64,000 bases of DNA, from the NCBI GenBank assembly GCA_942492795.1, contig OW818639.1:1054001-1118000 (forward strand). The letters are read 5' to 3'. Below the pieces are notes generated by a model that was given only the letters and a program-made list of their open reading frames with translations, did not search any database and was not told the origin of the DNA. The position numbers were made by a program, and so were the translations under genes. Position 1 is the first letter of the stretch, and every line of letters starts with the position of its first letter. Origin of the DNA: RGIG3178 sp942492795 (GTDB lineage Bacteria; Bacillota; Clostridia; Christensenellales; QAND01). Shown here piece by piece: positions 43,225 to 52,275 of the stretch.

Positions 43225-43958
43225 TGGCAGTCGTATTCGAAAAACCAAAGGCGCTGACCGACGCCACATTGCATTATTGCCCCGGCTGTACGCACGGGAT
43301 CGCACACCGGCTCGTGGCGCAGGCTTTGGACGCCCTTGATTGCGCGGACAGGACCATCGGCGTTGCCCCTGTCGGCTGCGCAGTGTTTGCTTATAACTAT
43401 TTCAACTGCGACATGCAGCAAGCCGCCCATGGCAGGGCGCCTGCGGTGGCAACGGGCATCAAGCGCTCGCTGCCGGAGGCTGTCGTGTTCACCTATCAGG
43501 GGGACGGGGATTTGGCCGCCATCGGCGCGGGTGAAATCGTCAGCGCCGCCATGCGCGGGGAAAATATTACCGTCATCTTTATCAACAATGCCATTTACGG
43601 CATGACCGGCGGGCAGATGGCGCCCACGACGCTTGTAGGGCAAAAGTCCACGACCTCGCCGTACGGTCGCAAAGCGGAAGGACAGGGATTGCCCATCAGG
43701 ATAAGCGAGATGATAGCGACACTGGACGGCGCAACGTATGTGGAGCGGGTTTCGCTGCACGATGTGCCGAACATTGTAAAGGCAAGACGCGCGATTCAAA
43801 AAGCGTTTGAGCGGCAGATACAGAAAAAGGGCTTCTCCCTTGTCGAAGTGCTTTCGACTTGCCCCACCAATTGGGGACTTTCGCCGCAGGAGTCGATGAA
43901 TTTTGTCCGAGAAAGCATGATCCCCCAGTATCCGCTGGGCGTCATGAAGGAGGTGTGA
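43224..43958 (+). CDS. 2-oxoacid:ferredoxin oxidoreductase, TPP-binding beta subunit
   Basis: 244 residues carrying the TPP motif GDGDLAAIG with a later INNAIYGMTGGQ; the first Cys motif HYCPGCTHG is typical of KorB/VorB. The start at ATG 43224 overlaps the alpha stop by one nt (TAATG), so translation is coupled. It binds thiamine pyrophosphate and passes electrons to the delta subunit clusters. Confidence 0.94.
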   Translation: MAVVFEKPKALTDATLHYCPGCTHGIAHRLVAQALDALDCADRTIGVAPVGCAVFAYNYFNCDMQQAAHGRAPAVATGIKRSLPEAVVFTYQGDGDLAAIGAGEIVSAAMRGENITVIFINNAIYGMTGGQMAPTTLVGQKSTTSPYGRKAEGQGLPIRISEMIATLDGATYVERVSLHDVPNIVKARRAIQKAFERQIQKKGFSLVEVLSTCPTNWGLSPQESMNFVRESMIPQYPLGVMKEV

Positions 43959-43960
43959 GG

Positions 43961-44503
43961 ATGGAAGACCGCATACTCATAGCCGGATTCGGCGGGCAGG
44001 GCGTGCTTTTGTTGGGCAACATCCTCTGCCACGCGGGCATGGAAGAGGGCAAAAACGTATCGTGGCTGCCAAGCTACGGTCCCGAGATGCGCGGCGGTAC
44101 CGCAAGCTGTTCCGTGACACTCTCGGAAATGGAAATCGGGAATCCCATCGTAACGTCTCCCGACATCTGCATCGTGATGAACCAGCCGAGTTTTGACAAA
44201 TACATTTCCACGGTACGCAAGGGCGGCAAGCTGTTCGTCAATACGTCGCTGATCAATATGGGGCAAACGCGCGGCGACATCGAGATATACGACGTCCCGA
44301 CAGCGGACATCGCGCACGAAGTGGGCAACCTGCGCACGGCCAACATGGCCATGCTCGGTGCCGTTGTGAAAATCACCGCCGTTGTGGAGCAAAAGAGCGT
44401 GAGCAAAGCGCTTGAAGAGGCATTCGGCGAACGCCGCAAACATCTTTTGCCCGTCAACGAGCAGGCGATGAAGCTTGGCGGAGAGAAAGCGAAAAGGATA
44501 TAA
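43961..44503 (+). CDS. 2-oxoacid:ferredoxin oxidoreductase, gamma subunit
   Basis: 180 residues of the PFOR gamma type (ILIAGFGGQGVLLLGNILCHAG, WLPSYGPEMRGGTASCSVTLS). The start at ATG 43961 follows GGAGGTGTGAGG, two nt after the beta stop. It completes the four-subunit enzyme, which in anaerobes supplies reduced ferredoxin and acyl-CoA or works in reverse for oxoacid synthesis. Confidence 0.93.
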   Translation: MEDRILIAGFGGQGVLLLGNILCHAGMEEGKNVSWLPSYGPEMRGGTASCSVTLSEMEIGNPIVTSPDICIVMNQPSFDKYISTVRKGGKLFVNTSLINMGQTRGDIEIYDVPTADIAHEVGNLRTANMAMLGAVVKITAVVEQKSVSKALEEAFGERRKHLLPVNEQAMKLGGEKAKRI

Positions 44504-44517
44504 ACTCTCTATACAAC

Positions 44518-44553
44518 AAGACCCTCCTTCATAACGAAGCAGGGTCTTTATTT
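44518..44553 (+). terminator. Rho-independent terminator of the oxidoreductase operon
   Basis: AAGACCCT / AGGGTCTT with a 15-nt loop and TTATTT after. It also faces the end of the minus-strand chemotaxis operon. Confidence 0.75.
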
Positions 44554-44589
44554 GTTGAGCCGCATAGGCTGCAGGCTCAAGTTTTTTGA

Positions 44590-46605
44590 TTAATACTTTC
44601 CGAAATCCATATCGTTAAACGATATGTGCGACGCATCGGCTTTCGACTTTTTCGACTTGGCGCTCTGGTCGCCTTCTGCGTGTTTGGCCGCATCTATACC
44701 GCCAAGCTGGAATTGGGATACCATGCTCATCAGAAGCTCTGCCTGGCTCGACAGCTCTTCGCTTGCCGCCGCCGCTTCTTCGGCTGTGGCGGAGTTGGTC
44801 TGAACCACCGACGAGAGCTGATCGATGCCGCTGTTGATCTGTGCGATGCCCGTTGCCTGTTCGTTGGAGGCGATCGCGATGTTGCCAACCAATCCGGCTG
44901 CTTTCTCGACACCGTCCACGATGTTTTCCAGGGCTTTGGCTGTCTGGTCGGCAATTTTAGTCCCTACGCCAACCTTCTTGATGGATCCCTCGATAAGAGA
45001 CGTTGTCTCCTTGGCGGCGTTTGCGCTTTTGGCGGCAAGATTTCGGACTTCTTCCGCAACAACCGCGAATCCCTTGCCGTGTACGCCGGCGCGCGCCGCT
45101 TCAACCGCTGCGTTGAGCGCCAGGATATTGGTCTGGAATGCGATATCGTCGATAACCTTGATAATTTTGGAAATATTCTCGCTGGAGTCGTTTATCTCCT
45201 CCATTGCGCGCTGCAATGCCTGCATCTGGACATTGCCTTCGACGGCACCCTGCTTGGCGCTGTTTGCGAGTTCGTTCGCGTTGTTGGCATTTACCGCATT
45301 CTGCTTGGTCTGGGTCGCTATGTCGGTGACGGTAGCGGACAGTTCTTCGATGGAACTTGCCTGTTCGGTTGCGCCCTGCGATATGGTCTGGCTGCCTTCG
45401 GATACCTGCCTGGTTCCGGCGGATACCTGTATGGCAGCGTTGTTGATCTCGGTAAGAGTCGCGTTGAACGCGACGATGATGTCGTTGATGGAACGTTTGA
45501 GTTCAACGAAATCGCCGAGGTAATCGGAAGTTATTTCAACGGTCAGATTGCCGATGGCCATCTCGGCCAACGTCGCGGAGATCTCCTGAATATACCCTTT
45601 GATCGTCTGAACCGCGCCGCCGAGGTTGTTGGCGATCTCACGGAACAGCTTGAATTGAAGCTCCGTGTCCTGATCGGCTTCGTCTACTACGATATCGCAG
45701 TTCAGGTCGCCGCGCGAGAGGGATTGCAGGCTAAAGAGCAGCTTTTGAACTTCCCCTGCCTGGTATTCGGCTTGCTTTTCCGCAACGATGCGGGAACGTT
45801 CAATGGTTTTAAACGCAAGCCTGACATCCTGATTGATGGTAGCTGCCAGCTGGCCGGCTTCATCCTTGTATTTGATATTCAGCGGCACATCCAAGTTGCC
45901 TTCCGCAAGCGCTTTTGCGACCTTCACCGTCTCTTTGATGGGCTTGCTGACCATGCGTGAAAGAATGATGCCGATGGTGATGGATACGACCAGAACGAAG
46001 ACCATCACAATGATCGTGATCAATACGACGCTGTTGGCCTGGGCTGCGCCGGCTGTGGCACTCGCCGCAGCGTTTGCGACTTGCAGATCCAAAATCTTAT
46101 CGATGATGGCTTTCTCGCTGTTCGCCGCTATGCCGGCAGCACCGGTATCGGAGAGCAATGCCGCCGCTTCCGCTTTTTGGCCGTTCTGAGCCAATTTGAT
46201 GATTTGCTGTATCAACGGCAGCGTTGTCGTTCTAGTGTCGTTGAATTCTTTTATCAGCTGCTGCATTTGTTCCGACTTGTCGACGTTCGCCTCAAGCGCT
46301 GTTGCATGTTCGGAGATGGATGTGCTGTAGGCGGAGATCTTGTCAAACTCAGCTTTCATCAGTTGCGGGTCATCAAGCGTCAGTCCATGGTTGAGCGACA
46401 CGAGCACTTGCTGAAATGCAATGCTGATTTGTGCCGCATCTTCGGTGGGAACCAGCAGGTTCTTATAGAGGTGTTCAGAGTTTCCGCTCAGAGATTTTAG
46501 ATTGAGTAACGTGAACACGCCCATCGCTGCTGTCATCAACGCCGTAATCAAAAAACCGGCGATTAGCTTGGGCGCTATTTTCATGTTTGTAAACCACTTC
46601 ATCAT
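44590..46605 (-). CDS. Methyl-accepting chemotaxis protein
   Basis: 671 residues. TM1 (about 10-32) and TM2 (about 190-212) flank an outside four-helix-bundle domain of about 155 residues. A HAMP domain follows (LSRMVSKPIKETVKVAKALAEGNLDV), then a second HAMP-like stretch (about 300-370), a long coiled-coil signalling region with the hairpin tip around IDDIAFQTNILALNAAVEAARAG, and an EEAAAASEELSSQAE end. The C-terminal tail is Lys/Ser-rich. AGGAGG precedes tandem ATGs. It is the last gene of the minus-strand operon, 12 nt from cheW. The ligand is unknown. Confidence 0.93.
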   Translation of the reverse strand: MMKWFTNMKIAPKLIAGFLITALMTAAMGVFTLLNLKSLSGNSEHLYKNLLVPTEDAAQISIAFQQVLVSLNHGLTLDDPQLMKAEFDKISAYSTSISEHATALEANVDKSEQMQQLIKEFNDTRTTTLPLIQQIIKLAQNGQKAEAAALLSDTGAAGIAANSEKAIIDKILDLQVANAAASATAGAAQANSVVLITIIVMVFVLVVSITIGIILSRMVSKPIKETVKVAKALAEGNLDVPLNIKYKDEAGQLAATINQDVRLAFKTIERSRIVAEKQAEYQAGEVQKLLFSLQSLSRGDLNCDIVVDEADQDTELQFKLFREIANNLGGAVQTIKGYIQEISATLAEMAIGNLTVEITSDYLGDFVELKRSINDIIVAFNATLTEINNAAIQVSAGTRQVSEGSQTISQGATEQASSIEELSATVTDIATQTKQNAVNANNANELANSAKQGAVEGNVQMQALQRAMEEINDSSENISKIIKVIDDIAFQTNILALNAAVEAARAGVHGKGFAVVAEEVRNLAAKSANAAKETTSLIEGSIKKVGVGTKIADQTAKALENIVDGVEKAAGLVGNIAIASNEQATGIAQINSGIDQLSSVVQTNSATAEEAAAASEELSSQAELLMSMVSQFQLGGIDAAKHAEGDQSAKSKKSKADASHISFNDMDFGKY

Positions 46606-46617
46606 TTGTCTTTCCTC

Positions 46618-47112
46618 CTAATTTGTATTGGTCAGCATCTGAATTTCTTCGTCCAGGAACAACTTTTTACAGTCCAAAAGAAGCGATATCCTGTCCCCCA
46701 ATTTCCCGATGCCCTGCATGTACTTGTTGAACAAGCCAGTATGGATGGTCGGTGGAGGCACGACGTTCTGATCATCGATTCCCACCACTTCGGCCACGTT
46801 GTCAACGATCAGACCAACGCACAGATCTTCGGTATCGATCACGATAATGCATGTCCTGTCCGTATAATCAATCGGTTCCTTTTTAAATTTCAACCGGATG
46901 TCGATAACCGGAATGATCTTGCCGCGAAGGTTGATAACGCCTTTAAAATATTCCGGGACTTCCGGCAGCACCATGATGGGCTGCATCCCGATTATCTCGG
47001 TCACATATTTGATTTCGATCCCAAAATCCTCGTTGCCCAACGCAAACATGAGATATCTTCCATGCTGCGTATCGTCGGCCTGCCCGGAGAGTTCCGTCTG
47101 GAATTCTGCCAT
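46618..47112 (-). CDS. cheW: CheW-like coupling protein, first copy
   Basis: 164 residues with one CheW domain (FALGNEDFGIEIKYVTEIIG, FKGVINLRGKIIPVIDIRLK, VGLIVDNVAEVVGI). It links receptors to CheA. The ATG follows AAGGAGG. It is a close paralog of the gene at 56363, sharing the DTQHGR N-terminus. It lies between the HD-GYP gene and mcp on the minus strand, probably in the che operon. Confidence 0.93.
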   Translation of the reverse strand: MAEFQTELSGQADDTQHGRYLMFALGNEDFGIEIKYVTEIIGMQPIMVLPEVPEYFKGVINLRGKIIPVIDIRLKFKKEPIDYTDRTCIIVIDTEDLCVGLIVDNVAEVVGIDDQNVVPPPTIHTGLFNKYMQGIGKLGDRISLLLDCKKLFLDEEIQMLTNTN

Positions 47113-47301
47113 TTCGATCCTCCTTATCCCAACTTTTCCATATATTCAATCGTATTTGTTTGTAAGCAACATTAGCAAAAATCGTATTAAAATGAAATTA
47201 AAAGCAATAATAACTGTCGAATATTGTCGATACCATTGTATTAACCATCTAAAAAATGCATGAGATGCAGAAAGAAACGTCCTTCTCAAACAGAGGATAC
47301 A

Positions 47302-48372
47302 TTATAAATTGATAACTTCTTTGATTGTGATGTTCAAAGAGGAGGCGTCATGCGTCAGATCAATAAACTCATCGGTCAGCTTTTGATCGTGCAGAAGCCT
47401 TACGGCAGGCCGTAAGCAGGAAGATTCATAGTTGTTGACCACGATGGCGATATCGTCCGTGCTCAAGCGCACGCAGGTGCCGACGGGGTATGGCATGACT
47501 TTGCGGGTAAAGGCCTGGACGACTTTCGGCTCAAAGAGGATATCGTTTTGCCCCATGATGTATTCAAAGGATTCCAGCGGAGAAAGAGCGCGACGGTACG
47601 GGCGGTCGGAAGTGAGCGCGTCGTAGACGTCGGCGATGCAGGTTATTCTTCCTAAAAGCGGAATGTTTTCTCCGGCAAGCCCGTAGGGATACCCTTTGCC
47701 ATCGTAGTGTTCGTGGTGGGAAATAACGACCTGTTTGGCTCTGTAGGATCCGATTTTATCCCCGATGTATTCATAGCCAAGGGTGCTGTGAAGCTTAACC
47801 GCGTCGTATTCATCGTCGGTAAGCTTGCCAGGTTTGTTGATGATATCCTTATCGATAAAAACCTTGCCGATATCGTGCACGATGGCGCCCATCGCCAGGT
47901 CATGGAGTTCAAGCCGACAAAGCCCCAAAGCCGATCCGATGATAACGGACAAAACGGTTACGTTGAGGCTGTGACTAAAGGTATAGTCGTCGTAGGTGCG
48001 CAAATCGACGATGCTGACCAGCATATTCCGATGGACCAATATTTCATCCACCAGATCAGCCATCGTCGCATCCAGGCCGTTCAAATGAACATCGGCCTTT
48101 CTGTTCCACTTGTTTTGTGCACTGCTATAGAGATTCCGAAGCTTGCTGTTTACGGCGCTTTTCACCTGATCGCTGATAACGCTGACGACCTGGATATCGC
48201 GGGAGATTTCATCGTCGATATAAACACCCTGAAATCCAAGGGTGCGCAATCGCGTGATGGCTTGTGCGGTGAGTTCCACACCCCTGCGCAGCATGGTCCG
48301 GTTGTCGCCAATGACCAGGTCAGAGGCCAACGATTGTCCCGGACGCAAACAGTTTACAGGTACAAATCGCAT
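47302..48372 (-). CDS. HD-GYP domain protein, probable c-di-GMP phosphodiesterase
   Basis: 356 residues. Residues about 1-110 are a DUF3391-like or PilZ-less N-terminal region starting MRFVPVNCLRPGQSL; the HD-GYP domain follows with IVHDIGKVFIDKD, HHEHYDGKGYPYGLAGE and RITCIADVYDALTSDRPYR. The last 60 residues (VVNNYESSCLRPAVRLLHDQK) form a small beta domain. HD-GYP enzymes hydrolyse c-di-GMP, a signal that opposes motility. Its location between cheA and cheW suggests it works on flagellar output. The ATG follows a GAGGT-type site. Confidence 0.9.
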   Translation of the reverse strand: MRFVPVNCLRPGQSLASDLVIGDNRTMLRRGVELTAQAITRLRTLGFQGVYIDDEISRDIQVVSVISDQVKSAVNSKLRNLYSSAQNKWNRKADVHLNGLDATMADLVDEILVHRNMLVSIVDLRTYDDYTFSHSLNVTVLSVIIGSALGLCRLELHDLAMGAIVHDIGKVFIDKDIINKPGKLTDDEYDAVKLHSTLGYEYIGDKIGSYRAKQVVISHHEHYDGKGYPYGLAGENIPLLGRITCIADVYDALTSDRPYRRALSPLESFEYIMGQNDILFEPKVVQAFTRKVMPYPVGTCVRLSTDDIAIVVNNYESSCLRPAVRLLHDQKLTDEFIDLTHDASSLNITIKEVINL

Positions 48373-48425
48373 ACCTTTTTACCTCACTATACTATCGCCC
48401 GAATGTAGCCGCAAGGGACCGGCTT

Positions 48426-50441
48426 CTAGACGAGTCCGTTGACGTCCAGAATCAGGCTGATGTTTCCGTCGCCCAAAATCGTGCAGCCCGCGATGCCCTT
48501 GATCCAGCCCATCGTGCGGGAGATATACAACGGCATGGGCTTGATGACGGTTTGCTGTTCGCCAAGCAACTGGTCAACAAACAGGCAATAGGTTCGGGAA
48601 TCGTCCTCGATCACCATCAGAATGCCGTCTTCCAATTGCCTTACATGCGTGTCGATGCCGAAAAGATTGTACAGACGATAAACGGGAAAGACCTCGTTTC
48701 GGATCATGATCATCTCGTTTTTGTCAGGATCCGCAAAGACCTGGCCCGATTGCGGTTTGAACGACTGCTTGATATTCAATATCGGCAGCACATAGTTGAA
48801 TTCCCCCACGGAAACCAACATGCCGGGAATGATAGCCAAGGTCAGCGGGATACGAATCTGCGTCGTTACGCCTTCGCCCTGCGTGCTGTCGATGGAGAGC
48901 GATCCGCCGATCTTTTCCACATTTTTCAACGCCACATCCAATCCGACGCCCCGGCCGGAATATTCCGTCACGGTATCGTTGGTGGAGAAACCTGCTTTAT
49001 AGACCAGCCCGTACGCTTCCTTGTCGGTTATTTCGCTTTCCGGCTTCTTCAAAAATCCTTTTTCAATGCCCTTGCGTATCAGCGTCGACCGATCCAACCC
49101 TTTGCCGTCGTCTTTGATGGTGATAAGGACATCGCCGCCTGTATTCTTGGCGTCCAGACTTATGGTACCGACAGGGTTCTTGCCCTTGAGGATGCGATCT
49201 TCTTTGGACTCGATGCCATGGTCCATGCTGTTGCGTACGATGTGCATCAGCGGATCCACCAGCGTATCGATGACGTTTTTATCGATCTCCGTATCCTCGC
49301 CGCTTATCAAAAGATTGACATCTTTGCCGATTTTGCGGCTCATGTCACGCACGATGCGCTCCATGCGGTAGAACGTAGCAGAGATGGGCACCATGCGGAT
49401 GGACATCACGATATCCTGCAACTCGTCGGTGAGCTTGCGCAGCTGCCGCGAGGCCTTTTCAAACGACTCCAGATGCAACCCGGTAATTTCGGGGTTTTTC
49501 AGCACAGTGCTCTCGGTGATGACGATCTCCCCCACAAGATCCATCAGGTTGTCCAGCTTATCCAATTTTACGCTCATATAGTTCTGTTTTTGTGCAGCAT
49601 GGGTGTCCTGATTGGCAGTCTGCTGCACCGCGGTTTCCTTTTTCAGATCCAAATCCTTATAAAACAGCTGCAGCAGTTCCTGCTCCTCCGCCTGCATGAC
49701 GTCTATTTCCAGCGATTGAATAAAAAAGGCTTCGCGCACCTTTTTTTCGATGTCTTCGAGCGTTTCGTCCGTATCGATGTACATGGTAAACCCGTTCGCC
49801 ACGATCAGGTCTTCGCTTTGGTCGCACAAAACATCTTCCGGCAGGGTGGCTATCTTGTGGAAGAGCCCCTCTAGGGATTTTAAAATCCCGAAAGCGCGAA
49901 CATTCTCCATCTTGCTGTCCTTTTGGAAGAACACTCTGGCTTTGATGACCTGGCCGCATAGTATGGGCAAGCCGGGATCCGTCTGTGCGGAATCCGATTT
50001 CGATGCCAAATTGCTTGCTTCGGCCACGACCGCGACGTCATTGTTTTTGAGTACATTGTAGTATGTTTTGATTCGGGCAATCAGCGCCTCCGCGCTCTTT
50101 TGCGGTACGGCACCGCCCTGAAGTCCTTCGATTTCGCTGCGCAAAAAGTCTCCGGCAGCAAAAACCAGATCACAAACCCGCTTATGATCGGTTTTCTGTC
50201 CGGGATTTTCCCGCAGGTGCGCAAACAGATCTTCCATACTATGGGAGAGCTTGGTCAGTTCTTCATACCCCATCATTCCAGAGGAACCTTTGATGGTATG
50301 AAGGATTCTGAAGATCGCATCGATTTGTTCCGGTTGAAAACAGCCGTCCTTCTCGCCGGAGATTAGAAGACCGTCCAATGTATCCAGAAGCTGCATGTTT
50401 TCGTAAACGTATACTTCCAAAAGGGAATCGTTCATCGACAT
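48426..50441 (-). CDS. cheA: Chemotaxis histidine kinase CheA
   Basis: 671 residues. The Hpt domain carries the phosphorylated His48 (ILHTIKGSSGMMG). A P2-like CheY-binding domain spans about 165-255. Dimerisation region is LDKLDNLMDLVGEIVITES; the ATPase domain has the N-box HIVRNSMDHGIE, G1 IKDDGKGLD and G2 GRGVGLDVALKNV; and a CheW-like domain is C-terminal. CheA phosphorylates CheY and CheB according to receptor state. ATG 50441 follows AAAGGATGG. Confidence 0.95.
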   Translation of the reverse strand: MSMNDSLLEVYVYENMQLLDTLDGLLISGEKDGCFQPEQIDAIFRILHTIKGSSGMMGYEELTKLSHSMEDLFAHLRENPGQKTDHKRVCDLVFAAGDFLRSEIEGLQGGAVPQKSAEALIARIKTYYNVLKNNDVAVVAEASNLASKSDSAQTDPGLPILCGQVIKARVFFQKDSKMENVRAFGILKSLEGLFHKIATLPEDVLCDQSEDLIVANGFTMYIDTDETLEDIEKKVREAFFIQSLEIDVMQAEEQELLQLFYKDLDLKKETAVQQTANQDTHAAQKQNYMSVKLDKLDNLMDLVGEIVITESTVLKNPEITGLHLESFEKASRQLRKLTDELQDIVMSIRMVPISATFYRMERIVRDMSRKIGKDVNLLISGEDTEIDKNVIDTLVDPLMHIVRNSMDHGIESKEDRILKGKNPVGTISLDAKNTGGDVLITIKDDGKGLDRSTLIRKGIEKGFLKKPESEITDKEAYGLVYKAGFSTNDTVTEYSGRGVGLDVALKNVEKIGGSLSIDSTQGEGVTTQIRIPLTLAIIPGMLVSVGEFNYVLPILNIKQSFKPQSGQVFADPDKNEMIMIRNEVFPVYRLYNLFGIDTHVRQLEDGILMVIEDDSRTYCLFVDQLLGEQQTVIKPMPLYISRTMGWIKGIAGCTILGDGNISLILDVNGLV

Positions 50442-50501
50442 GATGGTATTCCATCCTTTATCGTTTATCGTATGGTCGCTTTTTTAGTTGGGAAAGAGAG
50501 C

Positions 50502-50861
50502 CTACGGGATATTGTTGAAAGCCGAAAGTATGACATCCTCTTTAAAAGGCTTCACGATGAAGCCTTTGGCTCCCGACATGATGGCTTCGCGCACCATGCT
50601 CTCCTGCCCCATCGCCGAAACCATGATCACGTTTGCTTTGGGATTGAAGGCAAGGATTTGCTTTATGCTCGCCAAACCGTCAAGCTCGGGCATCGTGATA
50701 TCCATGGTGACGATGTCAGGCATCATTTCCTTATATTTTGTGACGGCAACAGCGCCATTTTCTGCTTCACAGCACACTTCGTAACCGTTTTTGGTCAGGA
50801 TATTTTTGATGGATATCCTCATAAACGCTGCATCGTCAACGACCATTACCTTTTTCATCAT
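50502..50861 (-). CDS. cheY: Chemotaxis response regulator CheY
   Basis: A 119-residue single receiver domain with the acidic pair Asp9-Asp10, phosphoacceptor Asp54 (TMDITMPELDG), Ser in VSAMGQ and Lys in VKPFKED. There is no output domain. The ATG follows TGAGGAGG. Phospho-CheY acts on the flagellar switch; it is in operon with cheA downstream. Confidence 0.94.
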   Translation of the reverse strand: MMKKVMVVDDAAFMRISIKNILTKNGYEVCCEAENGAVAVTKYKEMMPDIVTMDITMPELDGLASIKQILAFNPKANVIMVSAMGQESMVREAIMSGAKGFIVKPFKEDVILSAFNNIP

Positions 50862-50899
50862 TGTTCCTCCTCAAATGCGTTTCTCTATTGCTGTCGTAA

Positions 50900-51379
50900 T
50901 TAAATAGTTCTTTCTGTGCGGGGCCACGCCGTTCGAATTTTAAGTTCACCCGTCTGGCACATAAATTCGATGGTTCGCCCTGTATTACCGCCGGTTTCCT
51001 CCGCTTTTAGCGGTATGCCGTATGCGTGAAGCAGCTTGTGGCACATTTCCACATTTCGTTCGCCGACGCGCAGCATGTCGCTTTGCGAAGAAGTGCCGAA
51101 CATGTTCGCTCCGCCTGCCATTTTGGCAGCCAGGCGGCTGCGGCTTGCTCCGGAGGCCAGGACTTCCTTTAGAAGGGATTCGACGCCGGTATCCGCATAT
51201 TTCGCCTTGTTCGTAACGTCCCCTTTGGCCGTGGGAAGCATGATGTGTACCATGCCGCCAACTTTGGCTACCACGTCGTAGAGCACCAGCCCGACGCACG
51301 AGCCCAAACCCAATGTGACAAGAGAATCCGGTGATCTGGCAACCTTGCTATCTGCTATGCCTATATAGAAGCTTGCCAT
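50900..51379 (-). CDS. cheD: Chemoreceptor deamidase CheD
   Basis: 159 residues with the catalytic Cys28 and His45 (GLGSCVGLVLYD, GGMVHIMLPTA). CheD deamidates receptor glutamines and in Firmicutes also binds CheC. ATG 51379 overlaps or nearly abuts cheC (3-nt gap), so they are made together. Confidence 0.94.
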   Translation of the reverse strand: MASFYIGIADSKVARSPDSLVTLGLGSCVGLVLYDVVAKVGGMVHIMLPTAKGDVTNKAKYADTGVESLLKEVLASGASRSRLAAKMAGGANMFGTSSQSDMLRVGERNVEMCHKLLHAYGIPLKAEETGGNTGRTIEFMCQTGELKIRTAWPRTERTI

Positions 51380-51382
51380 ATG

Positions 51383-52009
51383 CTATACCCCCATCTTTTG
51401 AACCAACAGCTCGAAGGAAGCTACATCCGGGATCAGAAAGAAATGCCCGGACATCGTCTTGCCGTCGCTATCGAATTGCGTTTGCAAAAACAGCACCGTA
51501 TCACCATAATCTCCGTACATTGCCGCAGGTAGGTTCATCACAGCCGCGGCAAAATCGGTGGTCATGTATGGCACCGAGCAATCAATTCGAAGACCTGTCA
51601 AAGAAGAGATAGCGGTGATGTATGCGCCGGAAAGGATGTTGCAAACTTCCTGCAGCGCAGACAATTGCATTTCGGAAAAGTACGAATCCTGTTCCTCTTC
51701 CTCTTCAATGCCCATTGCGGATAGCATGGCCTTGGACAGATGACGGGAGTCCTCTGCCTTTTGGATCAAAAGGATGCATCCGTTGATCTCGCCGCTGAGC
51801 TCGATCAAAAGAGCGGTCACCAATGCTTCAGGGCCTTCCACGGCATCACAGATGTTGCTAAAGGAAAAGAACTCCGCACGGGGCACACGTATGCCAATGG
51901 ATTGCCCCAACAGGGAGGACAGTGCGGTCACCGCATGGCTGCCGCCGATGTTTTGCAATTCCTGAAAAAAATCCAATTGAATATCGTTTAGTTCGTTTAG
52001 CTTAATCAT
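51383..52009 (-). CDS. cheC: CheY-P phosphatase CheC
   Basis: 208 residues with two CheC/FliN-type E-x-x-N half-sites: FQELQNIGGSHAVTALSSL and LQEVCNILSGAYITAISSL. The first departs from the usual NIGAGNA (GGSHA here). CheC dephosphorylates CheY-P and is stimulated by CheD. It is the first gene after the SigD-type promoter at 52052-52078, with GGAAGG before the ATG. Confidence 0.9.
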   Translation of the reverse strand: MIKLNELNDIQLDFFQELQNIGGSHAVTALSSLLGQSIGIRVPRAEFFSFSNICDAVEGPEALVTALLIELSGEINGCILLIQKAEDSRHLSKAMLSAMGIEEEEEQDSYFSEMQLSALQEVCNILSGAYITAISSLTGLRIDCSVPYMTTDFAAAVMNLPAAMYGDYGDTVLFLQTQFDSDGKTMSGHFFLIPDVASFELLVQKMGV

Positions 52010-52051
52010 GACTGCCTTCCTTGTGTACGTGTCTACATTCCAACGAATTAT

Positions 52052-52078
52052 ATATCGTTAGATTTGCCAGCTTGTTTA
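52052..52078 (-). promoter_or_regulatory. SigD-type promoter of the cheC operon
   Basis: On the minus strand: TAAA, a 15-nt spacer and AACGATAT (six of eight match GCCGATAT). It is about 43 nt before the cheC ATG and divergent from the promoter at 52196. Confidence 0.6.
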
Positions 52079-52195
52079 GCTTTTGTCGAAATTGCGAACA
52101 CGATTTGTTTTCAGCGACGAGTTTTGATCGGGCAGCGCCTGGTGCCATCCGTAAAAGGAGGAAGCAAAAAAAGTCTGCGCAATACGAAAGAAATG

Positions 52196-52223
52196 TAAAG
52201 GAATACGGACGTTGCGCCGATAT
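52196..52223 (+). promoter_or_regulatory. SigD-type promoter of the wall hydrolase gene
   Basis: TAAA, a 16-nt spacer and a perfect GCCGATAT. Such a match is strong evidence for flagellar sigma factor control of the gene at 52276. Confidence 0.75.
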
Positions 52224-52275
52224 ATAAGAGGAAGCGAAACATGCTTTACTATAGAAGGAAAGTGCGGGAAGCAAA

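Noticed and set aside
44626..45960. Plus-strand open frame over the chemoreceptor gene (444 codons)
   Set aside because: Antisense shadow of a well-supported chemoreceptor; sequence is Cys/Phe-rich and not protein-like.
48552..49874. Plus-strand open frame over cheA (440 codons)
   Set aside because: Antisense shadow of cheA with no start signal or recognisable domain.
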